Shown here: piece after piece, positions 8,645 through 15,196 of the stretch
Position numbering within the stretch: position 1 is the stretch's first letter
Layout of the letters: every line of letters begins with the position of its first letter
Source: JANWVO01 sp037446555
GTDB lineage: Bacteria; Acidobacteriota; Terriglobia; Bryobacterales; Bryobacteraceae
Direction of reading: 5' to 3'
DNA: 64,000 nt
NCBI GenBank assembly: GCA_037446555.1
Contig: JBBIIK010000007.1
Span: 1-64,000 of the forward strand
The notes under the pieces: model-generated
What the model saw: only the letters and a program-made list of their open reading frames with translations
What the model was told of the DNA's origin: nothing
Databases searched by the model: none
Program-made: the position numbers and the translations under genes

Positions 8645-8672
8645 TCAAACAAAATTGGGACCTTTTGTTTGA
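8645..8672. repeat. AT-rich perfect inverted repeat between nuoM and the RAYT-like gene
   Basis: Arms TCAAACAAAA (8645-8654) and TTTTGTTTGA (8663-8672) are exact complements around an 8-base spacer. The element is 14 bases after the nuoM stop and 44 bases before the next ATG. It is strikingly AT-rich for this genome. It resembles an operator or a weak terminator. It does not look like the GC-rich REP palindromes usually mobilised by RAYT proteins. Confidence 0.55.
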
Positions 8673-8716
8673 TTCGGGCGAGATTTTCGCCGCGCTGCGC
8701 CCACTATCTTCGCGGT

Positions 8717-9391
8717 ATGATCCATCCAGCCGGCCAGGCCGCCGCGAGGAAGCTGTGGCACGTGGCCCTGGACGGAGCGGAGGCCGCTCCGCCGTGGCCC
8801 AAGGACCGCGACCGCTTCGTCTTTCTCGCCCTGCTGCGCCGCTGTCTGCTGCGGGCGGGCGCCGCCTGCGAGGGCTTCTGCCTGGAGGCGCGCGGCGCGC
8901 GGCTGCTGGTGGCGCCGCCTTCGGCGGAGGACCTCTGCTCCGTTCTGACGCACGCCTGCCGCGCCTACTCGCGCTACTGGCATGAATGGTATCCGCAGCG
9001 GCGGCGGGTGTTCCGCCCTGCCCGCGCAGCCCCGGTGCCTGAATCCATGCGCTGGGACTCGCTGGCCGGCACGGAAGCCCGGCCCGTGCTGGCGGGAATC
9101 TGCCAACACGCCTGGCAGTACCGCTGGTCCAGCGCCGCGTTTCACGCAGGGCTGGGAATCTCCTATGTTCCGCTGGCGATGGAGGCGTGGAGCGCAGCGT
9201 GGAACTCCGCCCTCTGGCGCGAGCGGCTGGCCGCGTGGCCCTCCGATCTGCGCGCCCGGCAGCAGATCGACGCGCTCGTGCGGCGCAGCCTCCACCTCAG
9301 GGCTCTCGACGCGCAGGACGCGGCCCCGCCGCCGCCTCCGTTGTTCCTTCCGGCGGCTGAAGCTGCACGAACGGCTGCGGCTGGCTTCTGA
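8717..9391 (+). CDS. REP-associated tyrosine transposase-like protein lacking the HUH motif
   Basis: A 224-residue protein with the outline of a Y1/IS200-type RAYT transposase: DRDRFVFLALLRR near the start, then CLEARGARLLVAPP (residues 55-68), HACRAYSRYWHEWYP, RRRVFRPAR and a final QYRWSSAAFH. The second segment lines up residue for residue with the family block CLMPNHVHLLVEPP, but the two metal-binding histidines of the HUH motif are replaced (G60-A61-R62). The C-terminal WSS block is retained. It is therefore probably not an active transposase and may be a domesticated or decaying derivative. ATG 8717 is chosen because it places the DRxRF block at the usual distance. The 3' end overlaps the convergent radical SAM gene by 95 bases. 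Family assignment is by motif only. Confidence 0.6.
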   Translation: MIHPAGQAAARKLWHVALDGAEAAPPWPKDRDRFVFLALLRRCLLRAGAACEGFCLEARGARLLVAPPSAEDLCSVLTHACRAYSRYWHEWYPQRRRVFRPARAAPVPESMRWDSLAGTEARPVLAGICQHAWQYRWSSAAFHAGLGISYVPLAMEAWSAAWNSALWRERLAAWPSDLRARQQIDALVRRSLHLRALDAQDAAPPPPPLFLPAAEAARTAAAGF

Positions 9392-10394
9392 CGGGATTGT
9401 CCAGCAGCCGTCCGCCCAACAGGCGCCGGCTCCAGCGCTCCACCAGGGGCAGCAGCGCGCGCACCATGTTGCCATGCACGAGCAAGCTGCCCGCGGCCAG
9501 AACCGGGTGCGGAATCGCCGTGCAGCATTTCGCGCAGATGCCGATCTCGCCCGCGCGCCCTTGCGCGTGCATCCGCCGCATCCGCCGCATTGTCTCCCCG
9601 TTGAAGATATCCGGCAGGCTCTGCTCATTCAGATTGCCCACGGGCTCCCCGTCCAGCATGTAGCTCTGGCAGCAGGGATACACATCGCCGTTGTGCTTTA
9701 TGTACATGGCGCCGCGCCACAGATAGTGGCAGCGCCGCCCCGCGCGTCTCTCCACGGCGCCCGACAGCAGGTTGGTTTCGTCGTCCTTCACCCGGATCAG
9801 ATCGACGCCCGGCAGGCTGCTCCAGAACCGCCGGAACGCCTCTTCCTCGTGGCGGTTGCCGTCCATGCGGACCATCTGCACCGTCACCTGAAGCCTCGAT
9901 CCGCGCTCATGTTTCATACGGCAGAAGCGCACGAAGTTGTCGCGCACGCGCTCGAACTTCGCCCCCTTGCGGTAGAACTCGAATGTCTCCTTGCTGTAGC
10001 CGTCGAAGCTCAGCGTGATGTGGCTGAGCGGGGAGTCCAGCAGCCGCGCGGCTGCTTTCTCGTCGAGCAACGTTCCGTTGGTCGAGATCAGCGCCGAGAT
10101 GCCGTGTTCGGCGCAGGCGTGTATGCGGTCGAAGATGCGCCGGTCGAGCAGCGGCTCGCCCAGCCCGATCAGCATCATGTGCTCCGCCGTGCCGGCGCTC
10201 TCCTCGAGCAGCTTGCGGAACACCGCCTCGTCCATGTCTTCCTTCGGCTGCGGGTGCGTCTCGCGCGGGCACATCGGGCAGTAAATGTTGCAGCGCGCGG
10301 TGGTTTCCACGATGTACTCCACGGGCAGGGCTCGGACGTCGTCCCTGCCGAGCAGGTAAGCCCACAGCAATTTCCACCGGTTCCAGGCGCTCAT
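9297..10394 (-). CDS. Radical SAM/SPASM domain protein
   Basis: A 365-residue radical SAM enzyme. The cluster motif CNIYCPMC (Cys35, Cys39, Cys42; CX3CX2C) binds the [4Fe-4S] cluster that cleaves S-adenosylmethionine. GLGEPLLD and ISTNGTLL are the usual following strands of the partial barrel. A C-terminal SPASM-like cysteine set (CHYLW, VYPCCQ, CAKCC) should hold an auxiliary cluster. Such proteins modify peptides, or less often cofactors. No precursor peptide, transporter or partner gene was recognised nearby, so the substrate is unknown. The last roughly 60 residues are Pro- and Arg-rich, overlap the convergent RAYT-like gene, and may not be conserved. It is divergent from the photolyase gene with 56 bases between starts. 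Confidence 0.82.
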   Translation of the reverse strand: MSAWNRWKLLWAYLLGRDDVRALPVEYIVETTARCNIYCPMCPRETHPQPKEDMDEAVFRKLLEESAGTAEHMMLIGLGEPLLDRRIFDRIHACAEHGISALISTNGTLLDEKAAARLLDSPLSHITLSFDGYSKETFEFYRKGAKFERVRDNFVRFCRMKHERGSRLQVTVQMVRMDGNRHEEEAFRRFWSSLPGVDLIRVKDDETNLLSGAVERRAGRRCHYLWRGAMYIKHNGDVYPCCQSYMLDGEPVGNLNEQSLPDIFNGETMRRMRRMHAQGRAGEIGICAKCCTAIPHPVLAAGSLLVHGNMVRALLPLVERWSRRLLGGRLLDNPVRSQPQPFVQLQPPEGTTEAAAGPRPARREP

Positions 10395-10414
10395 GGGCGG
10401 GCGGGTGTACCTTT

Positions 10415-10420
10415 ATTGTA
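10415..10420 (-). promoter_or_regulatory. Candidate -10 (TACAAT) for the radical SAM gene
   Basis: On the minus strand TACAAT lies 20 bases before the ATG at 10394, in the short divergent region shared with the photolyase. No good -35 was found at 16-18 bases upstream, so this rests on the -10 alone. Confidence 0.3.
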
Positions 10421-10450
10421 GCGGCGGCCAGGAACCCGTCATCTTCTTCC

Positions 10451-11881
10451 ATGGTGAAAGAGCGGATTCGAGCGTTGAACAGCGCGCCCGTGCGTCCGGA
10501 CGGCGACTACGTCCTCTACTGGATGGGCGCCAACCGGCGTGTGGAATCCAACCACGCTCTCCTGCGCGCCGTCGAACTCGCCAACGAGCTGGGCATGCCC
10601 GTTCTTTGCTATGAGGGCGTGACCTGCGACTACCCTCATGCTAACGACCGCCTGCACACCTTCCTGCTCGAGGGCGTGCCAGGGACGGCGCGGCGCCTGA
10701 AGCGGCTGGGCATCGGCTACTGCTTCTACCTCCGCCGGCGCCTTTCCGATCCAGGCGACATCTTCTTCCGTCTCGCCGGGCGCGCCGCCTGCGTCGTCGC
10801 GGATGACTACCCCACGTACTTCCCCGCCCGGATGAACGCCGAAGTTCCTCCTAGGCTGAATGTCCGGTACGAGGCCGTGGATTCGTCCTGCATCGTGCCG
10901 ATGAGCCTCCTCGGCAAGCGCGAGTACGCCGCTTATACGATCCGGCCGAAGATTCACCGGCTCCTCCCGCAGCATCTGGCCCCCTGCGCCGAGCCCCGCG
11001 TACGGCGCCGCTGGCAAGGGCCGCCGCCGGAGTTTCACTTCGAGTTCTGCGAGGCGCAGATCCCCTCGATCGTCGCCTCCTGCGAGATCGACCACTCCGT
11101 GCCGCCCTCGTTGAGCTTCCGCGGCTCCCGCGAGGAGGCCGAGGCGAGGCTCCGCCTTTTTCTCGAGAAGAACCTCCGCCGCTACGCCAAGGAGCGCAAC
11201 CAGCCCGCCGCCCACGCCACCTCGCGCATGGGCCCGTATCTGCATTTCGGCCGCATCTCGGCGCTCGAGATCGCCCTCGCCGCGCGCGAGCACGCCCGCG
11301 AACACCGCCTCATTGCCGACGAGTTCCTCGAAGAACTGATTGTGCGCCGCGAACTGGCGTTCAATTTCGCCCGCCACACCGCCAACCCGGCCAGCCTCTC
11401 CAACCTCCCGGACTGGGCGCGCGCCACCCTTCTGGCGCACGCCAGGGACGCGCGGCAGCCTTGCTATTCCCGCGCGCGGTTCGAACGCGCCGAGACCCAC
11501 GACGAGCTTTGGAACGCGTGCCAAAAGGAGATGCTGTTGCGCGGCATCATCCATGGCTACTACAGAATGTACTGGGGGAAGAAGATCATCGAATGGTCCC
11601 CCGCCTGCCAGGATGCGCTGGAAACCATGGTCTATCTTCATGACCGCTATGCGCTGGACGGGCGCGACCCGAACACCTACACCAACATCCTCTGGTGTTT
11701 CGGGTTGCACGACCGTCCCTGGCAGGAGAGGCCCGTGTTTGGCATGATCCGCTATATGTCGCTGGAGGGAATGAAGCGGAAGACCGACGTGGGCGCCTAT
11801 CTGCGGGAGATCGCCTGGCTGGAGCGCACGGGGGCGGATCCCTTCTGCGTCCTGAAGGAGACGGAATGCGAGTCGCACTGA
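10451..11881 (+). CDS. phr: Class II CPD photolyase
   Basis: A 476-residue deoxyribodipyrimidine photolyase that uses blue light and FAD to split cyclobutane pyrimidine dimers in DNA. The class II signature is visible: an N-terminal Rossmann-like antenna domain (DYVLYWMGANRRVESNHAL), then the FAD domain with SRMGPYLHFGRIS, LIVRRELAFNFARH, LLRGIIHGYYRMYWGKKIIEW and NTYTNILWCFGLHDRPW. Length is normal for class II. Its final 16 bases overlap the next gene, so the pair is probably co-transcribed. No nearby gene for an antenna chromophore was seen. Confidence 0.93.
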   Translation: MVKERIRALNSAPVRPDGDYVLYWMGANRRVESNHALLRAVELANELGMPVLCYEGVTCDYPHANDRLHTFLLEGVPGTARRLKRLGIGYCFYLRRRLSDPGDIFFRLAGRAACVVADDYPTYFPARMNAEVPPRLNVRYEAVDSSCIVPMSLLGKREYAAYTIRPKIHRLLPQHLAPCAEPRVRRRWQGPPPEFHFEFCEAQIPSIVASCEIDHSVPPSLSFRGSREEAEARLRLFLEKNLRRYAKERNQPAAHATSRMGPYLHFGRISALEIALAAREHAREHRLIADEFLEELIVRRELAFNFARHTANPASLSNLPDWARATLLAHARDARQPCYSRARFERAETHDELWNACQKEMLLRGIIHGYYRMYWGKKIIEWSPACQDALETMVYLHDRYALDGRDPNTYTNILWCFGLHDRPWQERPVFGMIRYMSLEGMKRKTDVGAYLREIAWLERTGADPFCVLKETECESH

Positions 11882-12747
11882 CCGGCGCCACCGGTTTTCT
11901 GGGTTCGCGCGTCCGTGCAGCCCTCGCCGCGCAAGGGCACGAACTTCGCCTGGTGAGCCGGCGGGCGGGCGAGGGCTACCACCGGTGGCCGGGCTATGAC
12001 GCGCCCTTTCCGTCCGAAGCCCTTCCCGGCGCGGACGCCGTCGTTCATCTGGCGGGCGAGAACGTTGCGCAGCGCTGGACCGAAGCCGCCCGCCGCCGCA
12101 TACTGGACAGCCGCGTCATAGGCACGCGCCGGCTCGTGGACGCGATCCGGGCGGCCGCTCAGCGCCCGGCGGTCCTCGTCTGCGCTTCCGCCACCGGTTA
12201 CTATGGCGACCGCGGGGAAGAGATGCTGGATGAGGCCTCGGCGCCCGGCCAGGGATTCCTGGCGGAAACGTGCATCGAATGGGAGCAGGAGGCGGCGCGC
12301 GCGGAAGAATCCGGAGTCCGCGTCGTGCGCCTGCGGTTCGGAATGGTGCTCGGCAAGGAGGGGGGCGCGCTGGCCAAGATGCTGCCCGTGTTCCGTCTTT
12401 GTCTGGGCGGCAGGCTGGGCGGAGGGCAGCAGTGGATGCCCTGGATCCAGATCGAGGACGCCGTGAACCTGATCCTCTGGACGATAAGAGAGCCGGCAGC
12501 CCGCGGCCCTCTGAACGCCGTGGCGCCCGCGCCGGTGCGCAACGAGGACTTCACGCGTGCGCTGGAGGGGACCCTCGGGCGTCCCGCCCTGTTCGCCGTT
12601 CCCGCCTGGGCGCTCCGCCTCGGCATGGGAGACGCGTCGGAGATCGTCTTGTCCAGCCAGCGTGTGATGCCTCGCGCCGCGCTGAACGCCGGCTTCCGCT
12701 TTCATTACCCCCACGTGGCGGATGCGCTCAAGGCTTTGCTATCCTAA
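11866..12747 (+). CDS. TIGR01777 family NAD-dependent epimerase (YfcH-like)
   Basis: A 293-residue extended SDR of the YfcH/TIGR01777 family. The nucleotide-binding motif TGATGFLGSRV is at residues 6-16. VVHLAGENVAQRWTEAARRRI, SASATGYYG-like ASATGYYGDRGEE and EWEQEAARAEESGVRVVRLRFGMVLG are typical family blocks, as is the C-terminal substrate-domain segment SQRVMPRAALNAGFRF. The ATG at 11866 gives a complete Rossmann fold with no extra N-terminus and overlaps the photolyase gene by 16 bases. Adjacent photolyase and TIGR01777 genes are common in bacteria, but the substrate of this family is not known. Confidence 0.88.
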   Translation: MRVALTGATGFLGSRVRAALAAQGHELRLVSRRAGEGYHRWPGYDAPFPSEALPGADAVVHLAGENVAQRWTEAARRRILDSRVIGTRRLVDAIRAAAQRPAVLVCASATGYYGDRGEEMLDEASAPGQGFLAETCIEWEQEAARAEESGVRVVRLRFGMVLGKEGGALAKMLPVFRLCLGGRLGGGQQWMPWIQIEDAVNLILWTIREPAARGPLNAVAPAPVRNEDFTRALEGTLGRPALFAVPAWALRLGMGDASEIVLSSQRVMPRAALNAGFRFHYPHVADALKALLS

Positions 12748-12754
12748 GGTTGTT

Positions 12755-12961
12755 ATGGGAATTCCGAATGTGCGCCGTTTCCGGATCACGTCGCCGGAGG
12801 GGAAGGTGGCGACCCTGATGGCCGTCGTCCCGAAGGGTACCGACGTCGATGCCTATGTCGCTGAAGCCAGCAAGCGATTTGACTGGAAGGCCTGGGAAGA
12901 ACTCCAGCAGAAGCAGTTCAAGATCCGCGTCGGCCAGCAGAAGCAGAAGAAGGTCAAGTAA
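12755..12961 (+). CDS. Small conserved-looking hypothetical protein
   Basis: A 68-residue basic protein (MGIPNVRRFRITSPEGKV to QQKQKKVK) beginning seven bases after the epimerase stop. An AAGG lies just upstream of ATG 12755; an in-frame ATG at 12722 would overlap the epimerase and adds an unlikely Cys/Arg leader. The sequence has a short beta-like segment (VATLMAVVPKGTDV), an amphipathic helix (AYVAEASKRFDWKAWEELQQKQF) and a lysine-rich tail. No family was recognised. It is followed directly by a strong intrinsic terminator, so it is the last gene of the photolyase operon. Confidence 0.65.
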   Translation: MGIPNVRRFRITSPEGKVATLMAVVPKGTDVDAYVAEASKRFDWKAWEELQQKQFKIRVGQQKQKKVK

Positions 12962-12990
12962 GACCCTCCCTGACAGGGTTTCGCAACACA

Positions 12991-13014
12991 GGCAGGCCTG
13001 GCGGCCTGCCTTTT
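12991..13014 (+). terminator. Intrinsic terminator after the photolyase operon
   Basis: A perfect 8-bp stem GGCAGGCC/GGCCTGCC (12991-12998, 13003-13010) with a 4-base loop is followed by TTTTGCTTT. It sits 29 bases after the small protein gene and just before the 3' end of the convergent HEAT-repeat gene. This is the clearest rho-independent terminator in the window. Confidence 0.85.
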
Positions 13015-13021
13015 GCTTTGC

Positions 13022-14305
13022 CTACAGCCGCCCGCGGAGAATCCGCAGCGCCCGCAGGGCCTGCCTGGCCACTTCGGCGTCCTCGTCACGGGAAAGCCGT
13101 TCGAGCACGGGAATCGAGTCCTCGCCGCCGCTTGAGGCGAGAGCCTGCGCGATGCCCGTCTTTTCGTCGCGGGTGGCTCCTTCGCCAGCAAGCACATACA
13201 GCGATCTGCGGAGGTCAGCGTCCAGCGCCAGTTCGCTGAGATAGGGCAGGGCCACACCCCGCCAGGCGCGCTGGTTCAGGTTGTTCACAAGGTAACCCAG
13301 CGGGCTGAAGCTTCCGGTCTCCCGGTTGCCCAGCCGCACGCGGGCGAACGCAATGGCCAGCCGGGCGATGATCTTCTTCTCGGCGCTCCAGGCTTTCTCG
13401 AGCACGGCGGCATCTTCCGGCTTGCGCAGCCGCCCGAGCCCTTCCGCGGCGGCGGCGCGGACATACTCGTCGGCATCGCCGATCAGATTCAAAAACAGGC
13501 TGCGCGAATCCGGCTGGGCAATCTGGGCCAGCGCCAGAACCGCCGCGCGCCGCACCTGCTTGTTCCGGGGCGAGTCCAGAACGCGGTGCAACAGAGGCGC
13601 GGCCTCCTGCGAGCCGAGAATGCCCGCTGTCTCAATCGCGGCCAGCTGCACCTTCTCGTCGAGGTCCCGCACCAGGAACGCCACCCGGTCGGCCACGCTG
13701 CGGTCGCGGATCTTCTGAATGGCGATCAGCGCCTCGAACATCAGGCGGCTGTCCTTGGAGCGCAGCGCCTCCACCAGCGAAGGCAAAGCGGCACGGGCGC
13801 GCAGAATGCCCAGAGCGCGGGCGGCGTTGGCGCGGACATCCATGGAAGAGCCGCCGTCCAGCAGCCGGGTGATGGCCTCGACAATTTCGGGCCGGATGGG
13901 AGTGTCCGGCTCCACCACGTCTTCGTTCACGCGCTCCGACCAGCGGCCAGTGATCAGATCGCCAGCCCGCCGCAGCGTGGCCGAGAGGCCGTGATCCACA
14001 TAGCCCGGCAGGTAGAAGTTCACCAGGCCATCGGTGGCCCGGATCTGCACCTCCGGGTCGTTGTCGCGGGCCGCTTGCACCAGCGCGTCCAGACTGCGAA
14101 CCGTGCCGATCTGAACCAGCGCCTTCACGGCTTCACGGCGCACCTCGGCGTCCGAGTCCTGAAGGTAGGGCGCCACACGCTCGATGGCCGGCGAGCCCTG
14201 CTTCGCCAAGTCCCGCAGCGTCCGGATTTTCTGCTTCGGGTCTTCCTGCGCAGACAGCCCGCAAGCGGCCGCCGCCGCCAGCCACAGAGCCGCCCACCGG
14301 ACCAT
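13022..14305 (-). CDS. Exported HEAT-repeat protein
   Basis: About 427 residues. A short signal peptide (MVRWAALWLAAAAACGLSAQ) precedes a chain of HEAT/PBS-lyase-type repeats, for example LQDSDAEVRREAVKALVQIG, VRANAARALGILRARAALPSLV, NKQVRRAAVLALAQIAQ and EYVRAAAAEGLGRL. Such alpha-solenoids are scaffolds for protein binding; no enzymatic motif is seen. ATG 14305 was chosen for the signal peptide and the GGAAAGG just upstream; longer starts would overlap mqnD. It lies 10 bases after the mqnD stop, so it is likely cotranscribed with it. The specific partner is unknown. Confidence 0.8.
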   Translation of the reverse strand: MVRWAALWLAAAAACGLSAQEDPKQKIRTLRDLAKQGSPAIERVAPYLQDSDAEVRREAVKALVQIGTVRSLDALVQAARDNDPEVQIRATDGLVNFYLPGYVDHGLSATLRRAGDLITGRWSERVNEDVVEPDTPIRPEIVEAITRLLDGGSSMDVRANAARALGILRARAALPSLVEALRSKDSRLMFEALIAIQKIRDRSVADRVAFLVRDLDEKVQLAAIETAGILGSQEAAPLLHRVLDSPRNKQVRRAAVLALAQIAQPDSRSLFLNLIGDADEYVRAAAAEGLGRLRKPEDAAVLEKAWSAEKKIIARLAIAFARVRLGNRETGSFSPLGYLVNNLNQRAWRGVALPYLSELALDADLRRSLYVLAGEGATRDEKTGIAQALASSGGEDSIPVLERLSRDEDAEVARQALRALRILRGRL

Positions 14306-14315
14306 GCCTTTCCGC

Positions 14316-15143
14316 CTACCGGACAAATTCCACTTCCACTCGCTTCGGGATGACGCCCGCTTCGTAGCCGAGATCCAGCAGCTTCTGCGCCGCCTTCGGC
14401 ACTGCTTCGCCCGCATCCACGGTGAAATGGTTCACGTACATTCCCACGAACTTCTCCGCCAGAGCCGGCTCCATGTCACGGGCGAACTGCAAGGCGTAAT
14501 TCAGCGCCTCCTCGTGGTTCTCCAGCGCATAAAGGATGCTTTCCCGCATCAGCCGGCAGCACTCGCTGCGGATCTCTTCCGGAAGCCTCCGCAGCAGCGC
14601 GTTGGCGCCCAGCGGCAGGGGCAGTTCATATGTCGACTTGAACCACCGGCCGAGGTCCACGATCTGATGCAGCCCGCCCCGGGCGAACGTCAGTTGCGCC
14701 TCGTGAATCACCAGCCCGGCATCCACCGCTTTGTCCCGCAATGCGTCGAGAATGCGGTCAAAGGACACGATCACCGCTTCGAAGTCCGGTTCCAGAATCC
14801 TCAGCGCGAGATAGGCCGTGGTGAGCTTGCCCGGGACGGCAATCCGCTTCCCCTTCAGATCCTCCACCTGCATGGGCGCGCTGGCCACCACCATCGGCCC
14901 GTAACCGTCGCCCACAGAGGATCCGCTGGCCAGCAGCATGTACTTGTCCGCCACATACGGGTAGGCGTGATACGAGATGGCAGTCAGCTCGTACTCGCCG
15001 GCCATCGCCTTCTGGTTGAGCGTCTCGATGTCGCTCAGCACGTGGCGGAAAGTCAGCAGGCGGCTGCGCAGCTTCTTCGTCGCCAGCGCGTAAAACATGA
15101 ATGCATCATCGCTGTCCGGACTATGCGCACAGACAATTTCCAT
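14316..15143 (-). CDS. mqnD: 1,4-dihydroxy-6-naphthoate synthase, menaquinone (futalosine) pathway
   Basis: A 275-residue periplasmic-binding-protein-like enzyme that forms 1,4-dihydroxy-6-naphthoate from cyclic dehypoxanthine futalosine. The order of motifs matches MqnD: HSPDSDDAFMFYAL at the N-terminus, DIETLNQKAMAGEYELTAISYHAY, GPMVVA, GKRIAVPGKLTTAYL, AGLVIHEAQLT (with the family His) and STYELPLPLGANALLRR. The usual SPCPND segment is SPDSDD here. ATG 15143 is preferred for length; ATG 15161 is also possible, and a TATATT at about 15178-15183 on the minus strand could be its -10. The gene implies that this organism makes menaquinone by the futalosine route. It follows the hybrid kinase gene after 53 bases. 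Confidence 0.85.
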   Translation of the reverse strand: MEIVCAHSPDSDDAFMFYALATKKLRSRLLTFRHVLSDIETLNQKAMAGEYELTAISYHAYPYVADKYMLLASGSSVGDGYGPMVVASAPMQVEDLKGKRIAVPGKLTTAYLALRILEPDFEAVIVSFDRILDALRDKAVDAGLVIHEAQLTFARGGLHQIVDLGRWFKSTYELPLPLGANALLRRLPEEIRSECCRLMRESILYALENHEEALNYALQFARDMEPALAEKFVGMYVNHFTVDAGEAVPKAAQKLLDLGYEAGVIPKRVEVEFVR

Positions 15144-15196
15144 GGGGGACGATGGTTGCATAAATCGGGGAAGTTTCAATATAGCAGACCGCGCGA

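Noticed and set aside
8717..9391. Intact insertion sequence carrying the transposase-like gene
   Set aside because: No flanking terminal palindromes or target-site repeats were found and the HUH histidines are missing.
9297..10394. Radical SAM/SPASM ribosomal peptide cluster
   Set aside because: No small precursor ORF or maturation partner was found within several kilobases; neighbours are a photolyase and a transposase-like gene.
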